From: GWE2-40-63 sp041664345
GTDB taxonomy: Bacteria; Bacteroidota; Bacteroidia; Bacteroidales; SZUA-534
Length of the DNA stretch: 64,000 nt
Reading direction: 5' to 3'
NCBI GenBank assembly: GCA_041664345.1
Contig: JBAYKX010000027.1
Span: 1 to 64,000, forward strand
Position numbers and translations under genes: made by a program. The notes beneath the pieces were generated by a model, which worked only from the letters and a program-made list of their open reading frames with translations, was not told the DNA's origin and did no database searches. Every line of letters starts with the position of its first letter. The first letter of the stretch is position 1. Below are positions 24,936 through 33,727 of the stretch, one piece after another.

Positions 24936-26426
24936 ATGAAATTTTTTCGCAAATATCATAAATGGCTAGGGATTATAATAACCCTGTTTATTCTAATATT
25001 TTCTGTATCAGGAATTATTTTAAACCATCGTAATTGGTTTTCAGGATGTAATGTTGACCGAAATATTATGCCGGAGCAATATCATTATAAAAACTGGAAC
25101 AATGCTTCAGTAAAAGGAACGCTTCGAATCAACTCCGATAGTATTTTAATATACGGTGCAATTGGTATCTGGTTAACTGATAGTTCTTATTCTCATTTTA
25201 CCGATTTTAATCAAGGATTTAGTCAAGGAATGGATAACCGAAAAACCAATAAGCTTTTCAAAGCAGGTAACCATTTGTTGGCAGGTACGCTTTTTGGTTT
25301 GTATGAGTATAATTATCAACTTAATAGTTGGTACCCTATTAAAGAAATGAACCATGAAATTATGGATTTGGCCTTAAAGCAAGATACATTGCTCGTTCTT
25401 ACCCGCTCAAACCTATTTAAATCGACGAATTTGCTCCAATACGAACCCATTGTTCTGCCTGAACCTGAAGGTTACAATAATAAAGTTGGACTCTTTAAAA
25501 CTTTATGGGTAATTCATAGTGGGGAAATATATGGGGCTTTGGGTAAACTGTTGGTTGATTTTATAGGTTTGGTTTTTATCTTTTTAAGCATTACCGGAGT
25601 TATATATTTTATAGCACCATGGCTAATTAGAAGAAAAAAAGAAAAAAAATTACCCATTGCTGGAGTAGTTAAAATAAACCGTTTTTCGCTTAAATGGCAC
25701 AATAAATTAGGTTGGATTCTAATCCCTTTTTTACTTATAACAACCCTTACCGGGATGTTTTTACGTCCGCCATTATTGATAGCCATTTTTTCATCAAATG
25801 TTAGTAAAATTCCTTATACTGAATTGGATACGCCCAATGCTTGGTTCGACAAACTTCGAAGAATTGTTTATGATGAAACTAAAAACCGATATTCACTGGC
25901 AACTATTGATGGACTTTATTTTGTAAATTCTGATTTAAGTGGAGTTATGATTCCTGCCCAGACTCAACCCCCAATAAGTGTGATGGGAGTAAATGTTTTT
26001 GAGCAAATTAACCCAGATCAGTATTTAATTGGTTCATTTGAAGGATTATTTATTTTGGATGAATCCAACGAATTGGTTTTTGATTACGTTGAACAAAAAA
26101 CATATATCCCGGCAAAAAGAAGGGGAGCGCCCATTGGAACTCACATGTGTACGGGTTATTCCCGGGATTTTTCTTTGGGCACCGTTTTTTTTGACTATAA
26201 TTTAGGAGCCATTCCACTCGAAACATCGGAATCATTTGCGCCTATGCCAGAAATTATCAAAAATCAGCCGCTGTCGCTATGGAATGTAGCATTGGAGTTT
26301 CACACGGCAAGAATCTTTGATTCAATAATAGGAAGTTTTTACCTGTTAATTATTCCATTAATTGGATTATTCACTTTGTTTGTATTGGTTTCAGGCTTTA
26401 TTGTATGGTACCGGTATTATCGCTAA
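24936..26426 (+). CDS. PepSY-associated transmembrane protein
   Basis: 496 residues from ATG 24936 (MKFFRKYHKWLGIIITLFIL); a longer frame from 24846 adds 30 residues before this typical start. KYHKWLGIIITLFILIFSVSGIILNH is the first helix of the PepSY-TM family (quoted in parts), with the conserved His before the helix and NH after it. Further helices lie at about 210-235, 265-285 and 470-490. Between them are periplasmic segments with propeller-like strands. Relatives are often linked to iron or siderophore reduction and to cytochrome-like heme binding, but no partner gene is next to it here. Confidence 0.85.
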   Translation: MKFFRKYHKWLGIIITLFILIFSVSGIILNHRNWFSGCNVDRNIMPEQYHYKNWNNASVKGTLRINSDSILIYGAIGIWLTDSSYSHFTDFNQGFSQGMDNRKTNKLFKAGNHLLAGTLFGLYEYNYQLNSWYPIKEMNHEIMDLALKQDTLLVLTRSNLFKSTNLLQYEPIVLPEPEGYNNKVGLFKTLWVIHSGEIYGALGKLLVDFIGLVFIFLSITGVIYFIAPWLIRRKKEKKLPIAGVVKINRFSLKWHNKLGWILIPFLLITTLTGMFLRPPLLIAIFSSNVSKIPYTELDTPNAWFDKLRRIVYDETKNRYSLATIDGLYFVNSDLSGVMIPAQTQPPISVMGVNVFEQINPDQYLIGSFEGLFILDESNELVFDYVEQKTYIPAKRRGAPIGTHMCTGYSRDFSLGTVFFDYNLGAIPLETSESFAPMPEIIKNQPLSLWNVALEFHTARIFDSIIGSFYLLIIPLIGLFTLFVLVSGFIVWYRYYR

Positions 26427-26481
26427 AATTGATATTCATTTTTACTGGATTCATTAGTAATTGAAATATGATTCCGTTAAT

Positions 26482-26829
26482 TTATTGCCAGTCAAGTATT
26501 CGTTTTTCGCCAGAAATAGCCTTAATTTCATTTATTTCCTGTGTAATTTCAATCACACCTTTGTACTGTTGGTTTGTATCACGGACAGCAAAATATTGAA
26601 TTAGAATAAAGGCCTCGCGCATTTTTATCCAAAAGTCAGCTTTGTCTTTACTTCCGCTTTTAAATGATTCAATTATCTGACTCACAACATGCATACTTTC
26701 TGGGGGATGACAATTTTGTACTTATCGTCCAATAATTGCATTGGTTCTTGGGAAAATACGTTTTTTTGGAGTTGAAAAAAACCTTACTGTATCAGTTTCA
26801 TCTACAAAAGTGATGTCAATAAGTAAAAT
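26482..26829 (-). pseudogene. Fossil of a DUF438/PAS-domain protein
   Basis: Reading the minus strand from about 26829 gives IDITFVDETDTVRFFSTPKK, then RIFPRTNAIIGR, a TAA stop (26724-26722), VQNCHPPESMHVV and SQIIESFKSGSKDKADFWI, ending KRILDWQ. This is the C-terminal PAS domain of DUF438 proteins, where R-K-VQNCHPP is expected; AAA to TAA explains the stop. The N-terminal DUF438 and hemerythrin-like parts are missing, and upstream DNA drifts out of homology. The 3' end is intact with a normal stop. Confidence 0.8.
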
Positions 26830-27033
26830 TAGAATTTTTAATTTTTACATTCGCTCAAATAATTGTTTTATTATAAAAAACAATGATATATGTTATATAA
26901 TAATGTTTTTTTGTGTAGTGGAACGTTCAAATGTTTATGAACTTTATATAAGTTTACGCAATTGAATACACATTAAATTAATGGTAAATCTATCAATTAA
27001 ACAATTATATTAGTTATTTAACAATTCTTGCTT

Positions 27034-28173
27034 ATGAAAATTCATGAATACCAAGCGAAAGAGATATTCGCAGATTATAAAATTCCTGTTCAGCAACAGG
27101 TGGTTTGCTATACACCAAAGCAAGTGGCTGAAGCTTATGAAACAATTAATGGGCCTGTGGTTGTTAAAGCTCAGGTTTTAGTTGGAGGAAGAGGCAAAGC
27201 GGGGGGTATAAAATTTTGTGCCACAAAGGAAAAAGCATTGGAAGCGGCGAATAATATTTTAGGAATGAATATTAAAGGCTTAATCGTTGAGAAAGTTTTG
27301 GTATGCAAAGCGGTAAATATTGAAAATGAATTATATGTTGGATTGATTAATGATAGAAACACTAAATCGGTATTACTTATGGTTAGTGCCGAAGGAGGTG
27401 TTGAAATTGAAGAGGTTGCAAAAACCCATCCTGAAAAAATTATTAAAGTAGCTATTGATCCATTAATTGGATTACAGCCGTATCAAGCCCGAAATGTGTT
27501 CTTTCAAGTGATGAAGAACGGAAACCATGTACGACAAGCAGCTGATATATTGGTTAAACTTTATAAACTATACGTAGAAAAAGACTGTTCCTTGGCTGAA
27601 ATAAATCCTATGGTGATTGATGATCAGAACAATGTAATTGCTTTGGATGCCAAAATAAATTTTGACGACAATGCCTTGTTCCGTCATACTGAATATGATG
27701 CAATGGCTGATTATACCGAAGATGAAAAATTGGAGGTGGATGCTAAAGATAAAGGATTAAGTTATATTAAACTTGATGGGAATATCGGTTGCATGGTGAA
27801 CGGCGCAGGTTTGGCTATGGCAACCATGGATATGATTAAATTGTATGGCGGCAATCCAGCCAATTTTTTGGATATTGGAGGCAGTTCAAATCCTCAAAAA
27901 GTGGTACATGCCATGGAATATCTGCTCAACGACAAAAAAGTGGAAGCTGTATTAATCAATATTTTTGGAGGAATTACCCGTTGCGATGATGTGGCCCGGG
28001 GTTTATTAGATGCCTTTAAAATAATGAATGTAAAAATTCCTATTGTAATCCGTCTTTCAGGAACTAATGCAAAAGAAGGACGTGAATTATTGAAGGATAA
28101 TAAAACATTAATTACAGCTGATACTATGGGTGAAGCCGCCAGAAAAGTAATAGAAGCAGCAAAAAAAGCATAA
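27034..28173 (+). CDS. sucC: Succinyl-CoA synthetase beta subunit (ADP-forming)
   Basis: 379 residues from ATG 27034 (MKIHEYQAKEIFADYKIPV). The ATP-grasp domain is N-terminal (VVKAQVLVGGRGKAGGIKF in parts; EINPMVI), and the CoA-ligase domain follows (GCMVNGAGLAMATMD, FLDIGGSSNP, NIFGGITRCD). It joins succinate, CoA and NDP phosphorylation in the TCA cycle. Its partner sucD begins 37 bp downstream. The intergenic region upstream is very AT-rich. Confidence 0.96.
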   Translation: MKIHEYQAKEIFADYKIPVQQQVVCYTPKQVAEAYETINGPVVVKAQVLVGGRGKAGGIKFCATKEKALEAANNILGMNIKGLIVEKVLVCKAVNIENELYVGLINDRNTKSVLLMVSAEGGVEIEEVAKTHPEKIIKVAIDPLIGLQPYQARNVFFQVMKNGNHVRQAADILVKLYKLYVEKDCSLAEINPMVIDDQNNVIALDAKINFDDNALFRHTEYDAMADYTEDEKLEVDAKDKGLSYIKLDGNIGCMVNGAGLAMATMDMIKLYGGNPANFLDIGGSSNPQKVVHAMEYLLNDKKVEAVLINIFGGITRCDDVARGLLDAFKIMNVKIPIVIRLSGTNAKEGRELLKDNKTLITADTMGEAARKVIEAAKKA

Positions 28174-28210
28174 AATAGAATGGATTAAGAAACTTGAAAA
28201 AGTAAAAAAT

Positions 28211-29083
28211 ATGAGCATATTATTAAATAAAGATACTAAGTTGGTGGTACAGGGAATGACCGGACGTGATGGTGGTTTCCATACAGAAAAAATGAAAGCC
28301 TACGGAACAAATGTGGTAGCAGGTGTTTCACCGGGAAAAGAAGGAACGCATGTGAATGGGATTCCGGTATTTAACACCGTTGAAAATGCGGTAAAAGCGA
28401 CCGGAGCTAATACATCCATAATTTTTGTTCCAGCATCGTTTGCTGCCGATGCTATTGCTGAAGCCTCTGAAGCTGGGGTTAAGTTGGTTATAGCAATAAC
28501 AGAAGGTATTCCTACATTAGATATTATCCGGGTAACGCCAATTTTGGAAAAAAATGGTACAAAAATGATTGGACCCAATTGTCCGGGTTTAATTTCACCG
28601 GGACAAAGTATGGCTGGGATTCTTCCGGTTTCCATATTTAGCGAAGGTAATGTAGGTTTAATTTCACGCAGTGGAACCTTAACTTATGAAATGGTGAATC
28701 AATTAACCACTAATGGAATTGGACAAAGCACCTGTATTGGAATTGGTGGCGATCCGGTTATTGGGTTGCACTATATTGAATTGTTAACCATGTTTGAGGC
28801 CGATAAGGATACTCATGCCATAGTACTTTGTGGTGAAATTGGGGGCGATGCCGAAGAGCAAGCCGCAGCCTTCATTAAAGCTAACATAACCAAACCTGTG
28901 GTGGCATTTATTGCTGGCCAATCGGCTCCTGCCGGAAAGCGGATGGGTCATGCCGGGGCATTAATAACTAGCGGTAGCGGAACAGCTGCTGAAAAAATTA
29001 AAGCATTTGAAGCCGCCGGCGTAAGAGTTGCTAAAGAACCAGCCGAAATGCCGGAACTTATAAAAAAGGCATTAAAAAAATAA
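28211..29083 (+). CDS. sucD: Succinyl-CoA synthetase alpha subunit
   Basis: 290 residues. The CoA-binding Rossmann domain is at 1-125 (VQGMTGRDGGFHTEKM, VAGVSPGKEG), with GPNCPGLISP and GLISRSGTLTYE in the ligase domain. The phospho-histidine is in RMGHAGALIT near residue 248. It forms a heterodimer or heterotetramer with the upstream sucC product. The gene ends at a strong terminator. Confidence 0.97.
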   Translation: MSILLNKDTKLVVQGMTGRDGGFHTEKMKAYGTNVVAGVSPGKEGTHVNGIPVFNTVENAVKATGANTSIIFVPASFAADAIAEASEAGVKLVIAITEGIPTLDIIRVTPILEKNGTKMIGPNCPGLISPGQSMAGILPVSIFSEGNVGLISRSGTLTYEMVNQLTTNGIGQSTCIGIGGDPVIGLHYIELLTMFEADKDTHAIVLCGEIGGDAEEQAAAFIKANITKPVVAFIAGQSAPAGKRMGHAGALITSGSGTAAEKIKAFEAAGVRVAKEPAEMPELIKKALKK

Positions 29084-29088
29084 AATCA

Positions 29089-29118
29089 AAAAGCTCCGGA
29101 AATCCCGGAGCTTTTCTT
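29089..29118 (+). terminator. Terminator of sucCD
   Basis: aaaagctccgg (29089-29099) pairs with ccggagctttt (29105-29115) around a 5-nt loop. Confidence 0.9.
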
Positions 29119-29208
29119 TCGTAGTAGGCAATTTGCTCCCAATGGAGCTGGTTTGAAAAACAACAAAAACAACAATTAGTAAAAATGAAATCTATTTAGT
29201 GTGCTTTA

Positions 29209-30393
29209 TTAGTTAATATTTTCATTGATTACACGAATTAATAACTGGTTTAATAATTCCACTTCAAAAGTTCCAACCGTTGGCACTAAGTGTTCACCTC
29301 CAATACCACTATCACCGGTTATAAAAATATAAGTTCCATTTGTAGTTAAAGCCAACGAACGCATTAAAAACTCAGTGGAATAATCAATACCACTAGCAGT
29401 TATTGGAATTAACTTGATACCTATTTTTGATGCTGCTTGAGTATATTGATTGATCCTGCTTATAATTTGTGATTCATTATGAGGTGGTGCATCCAATAAA
29501 ATGAAACACAAACTAGCCCGATTATTGGAACCCCAATCCTGATTAAACAGGGTTTCATTTAAAGCTGTATGAACAGCTTCTGGAAAATCGCCGCCACCGT
29601 TTGCCATTTGATTATCAATAAAATTGATTAAAACGGTTTTATCAGCATTGAATGCAGAACTCCGGGTAACATATTCATCATCAGTGTCGCGATAAAAAAC
29701 AGAACCATAGCGGAAATTGAGGTTTGGATTTTCAGAATTAATCCGTTGAATTACATCTTGAAGTTCCACTTTTAAATATTCCAGTTCATCACCCATAGAA
29801 CCTGTGGCATCAACCATAAAGTGAATATCAACCTGAGTAGGGGCTATTGAACTGATTGGAAAAATTACTTTATTGGTATCAATACTAAAGGGAAGTACTG
29901 TATCTAATTGAACCGTATTATCGGAATAACTCAACGTAGCAGATAGAGCTTCATCGGTCTGATTTTCAATAAAAAGCTGATTCCACAATTCAGCTTTTCC
30001 ATGGTTATCGGTTTTTGATTCCCATACAATTGCTCCATTTTTTTTTAATTTTATAATGCAATTAATTAAGGGTTGGTTATTCGCATCGGTAATTTTAAAG
30101 CAATAACGCTTAAAAGGGAAAAAAACCCAACTTTTTAATGATTTATTAAAATCGGAGTTTTGCTGCAGATTATTCCAAAAAGTCCAATTATTCAAGTCGT
30201 TCCATTCGCCAGCAGTAATCTGACCCGCCTGAATGGTACTATCGCCATTTCCGGAACCTCCGGAACCTCCGGTGACATCACCGGTTAACCCAATATAATC
30301 CTTATCCGTTGATCCGGAAATATCAGAAGATGATTCTCCGCAGGCAATAAATGAAAAGGAGAGAAGAATAATTATTTTGGAAAAATGGTTCAT
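29209..30393 (-). CDS. vWA-domain lipoprotein
   Basis: 394 residues from ATG 30393 (MNHFSKIIILLSFSFIACGES), a lipoprotein signal with Cys in SFIAC. A frame from 30435 adds 14 residues ahead of it. After a Gly/Ser linker and an Ig-like region (CFKITDANNQPLINCIIKL), the C-terminal half is a von Willebrand A domain with MIDAS DATGSMGDE, a later TRSSAFNADKT segment and FILLDAPPHNE. Such proteins bind ligands through a metal ion at the cell envelope. The gene stands alone, divergent from argS. Confidence 0.88.
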   Translation of the reverse strand: MNHFSKIIILLSFSFIACGESSSDISGSTDKDYIGLTGDVTGGSGGSGNGDSTIQAGQITAGEWNDLNNWTFWNNLQQNSDFNKSLKSWVFFPFKRYCFKITDANNQPLINCIIKLKKNGAIVWESKTDNHGKAELWNQLFIENQTDEALSATLSYSDNTVQLDTVLPFSIDTNKVIFPISSIAPTQVDIHFMVDATGSMGDELEYLKVELQDVIQRINSENPNLNFRYGSVFYRDTDDEYVTRSSAFNADKTVLINFIDNQMANGGGDFPEAVHTALNETLFNQDWGSNNRASLCFILLDAPPHNESQIISRINQYTQAASKIGIKLIPITASGIDYSTEFLMRSLALTTNGTYIFITGDSGIGGEHLVPTVGTFEVELLNQLLIRVINENIN

Positions 30394-30542
30394 TTTTATT
30401 GTGTTTTTTTGTTTAACTCTGGTATGACGCAACAACTTTTAAAATGGATGCGTTCATGAAAAATTAAGTTTCATTGCTTTAATCACAGCTAGGCGAAAAT
30501 TTAAAAAGCTACAATAACCAACAATCCCTTACCTTAAAATTA

Positions 30543-30550
30543 TATCTTTG
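30543..30550 (+). promoter_or_regulatory. Candidate -7 element of argS
   Basis: TATCTTTG is an exact TAnnTTTG match, 32 nt before the argS start. No TTG is found at the usual distance. Confidence 0.5.
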
Positions 30551-30582
30551 TAGGCAATTTTTCAATAAAAAGTAAGCAGCTA

Positions 30583-32376
30583 ATGGACATCGTAAAAATT
30601 TTAAAAAGCCAGATAGTTATCGGATTGCCAATACTGTATGGCAGTGAAACCGATTCACAACAGATTCAAATTTATAAAACCCGAAAGGAATTTGTAGGCG
30701 ATTATACCTTGGTGGTATTTCCTTTCTTGAAAAGTTCAAAGAAGGGACCGGAACAAACAGCAGCCCAAATTGGAGACTACCTGAGCCAACAGTTACAGGT
30801 TATCGAAAATTACAATGTGGTGAAGGGTTTTTTGAACCTAAAATTGACGCAAAAATTTTGGGTGGAATTTTTAAAAGAGATTTCTGCATCAGAACAATTT
30901 GGGATAAAAACGCCCGGTGAAAGTGGAAAAACAATGATGGTGGAATATTCTAGTCCAAATACCAATAAGCCGTTGCATTTAGGCCATATCAGGAACAATT
31001 TACTGGGATTTTCGCTGGCTGAAATATTAAAAGCTAACGGACACAAAGTTGTTAAGGTAAACCTGGTGAACGATAGAGGAATCCATATATGCAAATCGAT
31101 GCTGGCTTGGCAAAAATGGGGAAATGGCGCTACGCCAGAATCAACCGGATTGAAAGGCGATAAACTGGTGGGTAATTACTATGTGGCTTTTGATAAAGAA
31201 TACAAAAAAGAAATAGCGGCTCTGGAAGCCAACGGGTTAACTACCGATGAAGCCAAAGAGCAAGCGCCTTTAATTCAGGAAGCAAGGGAGATGCTCCGCC
31301 AGTGGGAAGCCGGCAATGAAGAAGTGAACCAACTGTGGCACACCATGAACCAATGGGTTTATGCCGGGTTTGATGTTACTTATCGGACTCTGGGTGTCGA
31401 TTTTGATAAAATCTACTATGAATCGGAAACCTATAAATTGGGGAAATCGCTGGTTTTGGAAGGTTTAGCCAAAGGTGTATTAAAACAGCAAGCCGATGGT
31501 TCTGTTTGGGCCGATTTGACCGAGGATGGTTTGGATCAGAAAATATTACTCCGTTCCGATGGTACGTCGGTTTATATGACTCAGGATTTGGGAACGGCGC
31601 ACCAACGGTTTCAGGAATTCCACATCAACGATTTGATTTATGTGGTTGGAAACGAACAGAACTACCATTTTCAAGCCTTAAAGCTGGTACTCAAAAAGTT
31701 GGGATTCAATTGGTCCGATCACATCCAGCACTTGTCGTATGGAATGGTGGAACTGCCTGAAGGCAAGATGAAATCGCGCGAGGGAACGGTGGTTGATGCC
31801 GATGACTTGATTGCAGAAATGGTGGAAACCGCCCGCGAAACATCGCAGGAATTGGGTAAACTGGATGGCAAAAGTGACGAAGAAGCCAGCGAAATATACC
31901 ATATGATAGGGTTGGGAGCTCTCAAATATTTTATTTTGAAAGTGGATCCCAAAAAAACCATGATGTTCAACCCCAAAGAATCCATTGATTTTAATGGGAA
32001 TACCGGTCCGTTTATCCAGTACACGCATGCCCGTATCCGTCCCATTTACCGAAAAGCCGTGGAAATGGGAATCCATAATCAGGAATTGGGTGGCAACACA
32101 ACAACGCTTTCCGAAAAGGAACAGGAATTGATAAAGCTTTTGTACGATTTCCCTTCGGTGGTGGAAGAGGCTGGAGCCAATTACAGTCCCGCTTTAATAG
32201 CCAATTACATTTTTGAATTGGCCAAAGAATACAACCAGTTTTACCATGAGCACCCCATACTTAAAGAAACCGATGAACAGCAACGTGCCATCCGTTTAAC
32301 GCTTTCCTCCAGCGTTGGCAAAACGCTTAAAACCGGGGCAGGGTTGCTTGGTATTGATGTTCCGGAAAGGATTTAG
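30583..32376 (+). CDS. argS: Arginyl-tRNA synthetase
   Basis: 597 residues, full length for class I ArgRS. The N-terminal Add1 domain recognises the tRNA D loop. The catalytic HIGH motif is HLGHIRNN (in SSPNTNKPLHLGHIRNN, near 128-142) and the KMSKS equivalent is EGKMKSREGTVVDADD near 395. VNDRGIHICKSM and the C-terminal anticodon-binding helical domain (GPFIQYTHARIRPIYRKA in parts) are as expected. ArgRS needs tRNA for amino-acid activation. There is no operon partner. Confidence 0.97.
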   Translation: MDIVKILKSQIVIGLPILYGSETDSQQIQIYKTRKEFVGDYTLVVFPFLKSSKKGPEQTAAQIGDYLSQQLQVIENYNVVKGFLNLKLTQKFWVEFLKEISASEQFGIKTPGESGKTMMVEYSSPNTNKPLHLGHIRNNLLGFSLAEILKANGHKVVKVNLVNDRGIHICKSMLAWQKWGNGATPESTGLKGDKLVGNYYVAFDKEYKKEIAALEANGLTTDEAKEQAPLIQEAREMLRQWEAGNEEVNQLWHTMNQWVYAGFDVTYRTLGVDFDKIYYESETYKLGKSLVLEGLAKGVLKQQADGSVWADLTEDGLDQKILLRSDGTSVYMTQDLGTAHQRFQEFHINDLIYVVGNEQNYHFQALKLVLKKLGFNWSDHIQHLSYGMVELPEGKMKSREGTVVDADDLIAEMVETARETSQELGKLDGKSDEEASEIYHMIGLGALKYFILKVDPKKTMMFNPKESIDFNGNTGPFIQYTHARIRPIYRKAVEMGIHNQELGGNTTTLSEKEQELIKLLYDFPSVVEEAGANYSPALIANYIFELAKEYNQFYHEHPILKETDEQQRAIRLTLSSSVGKTLKTGAGLLGIDVPERI

Positions 32377-32770
32377 GAATAAAAATGGATGGAGGTAGAT
32401 AGCTAATTACATATTTCATTTTGTTATTTTCCCCCACCGGCCTATGGCCACCTCCCCCAAGGGAGGACTAGCGCTGAGTGTAAGTTGGTAGAACAAAAAA
32501 AAAGCCGGTAGTTCGTACAATTTGTACTACAACCATTCTCCCCTAAACCTAGGGGAGATGCCGACAGGCAGAGGGGTACAAGAAACACAAACTCATAAGG
32601 TTATAAGTGTGAATACCATTGCATTTGTGTTATGTATTTATCTAACGATCTCTGTCGGTTTATTTTTAGATTGGATTATTCCAAAAAAAACAACGACAAC
32701 CAAAATGGAAATCGTTGTTTTTGTTATTGAATTATAGATTAAAACAGAAATTACATTACTCCCAAGCTTA
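32377..32770. repeat. 394-bp intergenic region with REP-like palindromes
   Basis: Contains ggcctatggcc, cctccc-ccaa-gggagg (32451-32466) and ctcccct-N6-aggggag (32538-32557), set among C-rich stretches that stand out from the AT-rich background. Such clusters are common dispersed intergenic elements in Bacteroidota. A 71-codon open frame here is built partly of the repeat and is not called. Confidence 0.6.
32686..32722 (-). terminator. Terminator of the gld operon
   Basis: aaaaacaacga (32686-32696) pairs with tcgttgttttt (32712-32722). The flanking A-run is a U-run on the minus-strand RNA, 49 nt past the DUF4340 gene. Confidence 0.8.
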
Positions 32771-33727
32771 TCAGGGTTTCAAAAAGGCATCCTTATTCAC
32801 AAAAAGTACCTGTTGTATAGGGTCCCATTTATAAACCGATCCTTTGTTTTGCGATGAGGTGTAAACCAATTCGCCCAAGTTGTTAATAAATGCCTTAACC
32901 ACAATAGGGGCAAGGTTATCGCCTTCAATTTGAACCGAATAATCAGGTGTTTGGTTGTCTTGAATTTCCGAATAATCGTCGAACGAATTACTGGTTAAAT
33001 TCTGTATTTTTGAAAAGTACTCATTCACTTTTACAGAATCTGCCATCATGCCATTTATGAGCCATTTACCGTTTTGGTTTTCCATGGCAAAAGCTCTATC
33101 GGCAGCATAATCGAAGGTAATTTTTTTCCAGTTTTCGGGTTTGCCAACTACCACCGAGTTTTCGCGGAATGCGCTAGCATCGCGGTTAAACATCATGCTT
33201 AAATAGCCATCAACCGCATACACCACCTTATCGCTGGCTTTACGGATGTACGAAGTCATTACCACTTGCTGTTGCTGCTGATAAGGGTTTCCACCTTGAG
33301 GCTGTGAGTACGAGAATTTCCCCAGAACCAGGTCGGCCAAAGTTTTATCCCCATTTTTCAAAGTAATGCGTGTTCCCAAAGTATCGTTTACTTCATAGTC
33401 AACCCATTTGTCTTTGGTGGTTGAAGCTACCCGCTTGGGTTTTAAGGCATTCAATTGGTTCAATAGCTCTTTAATGGTCTCGTTATCGGCCTGAACTTTT
33501 TTACCCTTGTTATTTATCAGCCACTCATTTTGCTCTTTTGTAAAATTTACCGTGGCTGCCGATTTTTTCAAATCAATAGCAATTGCGGTAACCTTGGCGG
33601 TATCTAACTTAACAATGAACTCGTCAAAGGAACGGTCGCCTTGCGATTTTTCCTTTATTTTTATTGCCACCAAAACCAGAATTAGAACGCCCAGTACGAT
33701 GGAAATTGTTTTCATATTCTTAGACAT
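32771..33727 (-). CDS. DUF4340 membrane-anchored protein
   Basis: 318 residues. One N-terminal membrane anchor (ISIVLGVLILVLVAIKI), then repeated beta-alpha units typical of DUF4340 (FTKEQNEWLINN, LGKFSYSQPQGG with a Gln-rich loop, VYAVDGYLSMMF, NWKKITFDYA, NGKWLING). Function is unknown. The start overlaps the end of gldG by 8 bp, and the family is regularly the last gene of this ABC cluster. A part in assembling or regulating the Gld-type ABC complex is inferred. Confidence 0.9.
   Translation of the reverse strand: MSKNMKTISIVLGVLILVLVAIKIKEKSQGDRSFDEFIVKLDTAKVTAIAIDLKKSAATVNFTKEQNEWLINNKGKKVQADNETIKELLNQLNALKPKRVASTTKDKWVDYEVNDTLGTRITLKNGDKTLADLVLGKFSYSQPQGGNPYQQQQQVVMTSYIRKASDKVVYAVDGYLSMMFNRDASAFRENSVVVGKPENWKKITFDYAADRAFAMENQNGKWLINGMMADSVKVNEYFSKIQNLTSNSFDDYSEIQDNQTPDYSVQIEGDNLAPIVVKAFINNLGELVYTSSQNKGSVYKWDPIQQVLFVNKDAFLKP

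Noticed and set aside
26741..26965. Plus-strand open frame of 74 codons
   Set aside because: It overlaps the decayed PAS gene on the other strand and is very AT-rich; no homology or start context.
32522..32737. 71-codon open frame after argS
   Set aside because: Starts in a REP-like palindrome and ends inside the gld operon terminator; no ribosome-binding or family signal.
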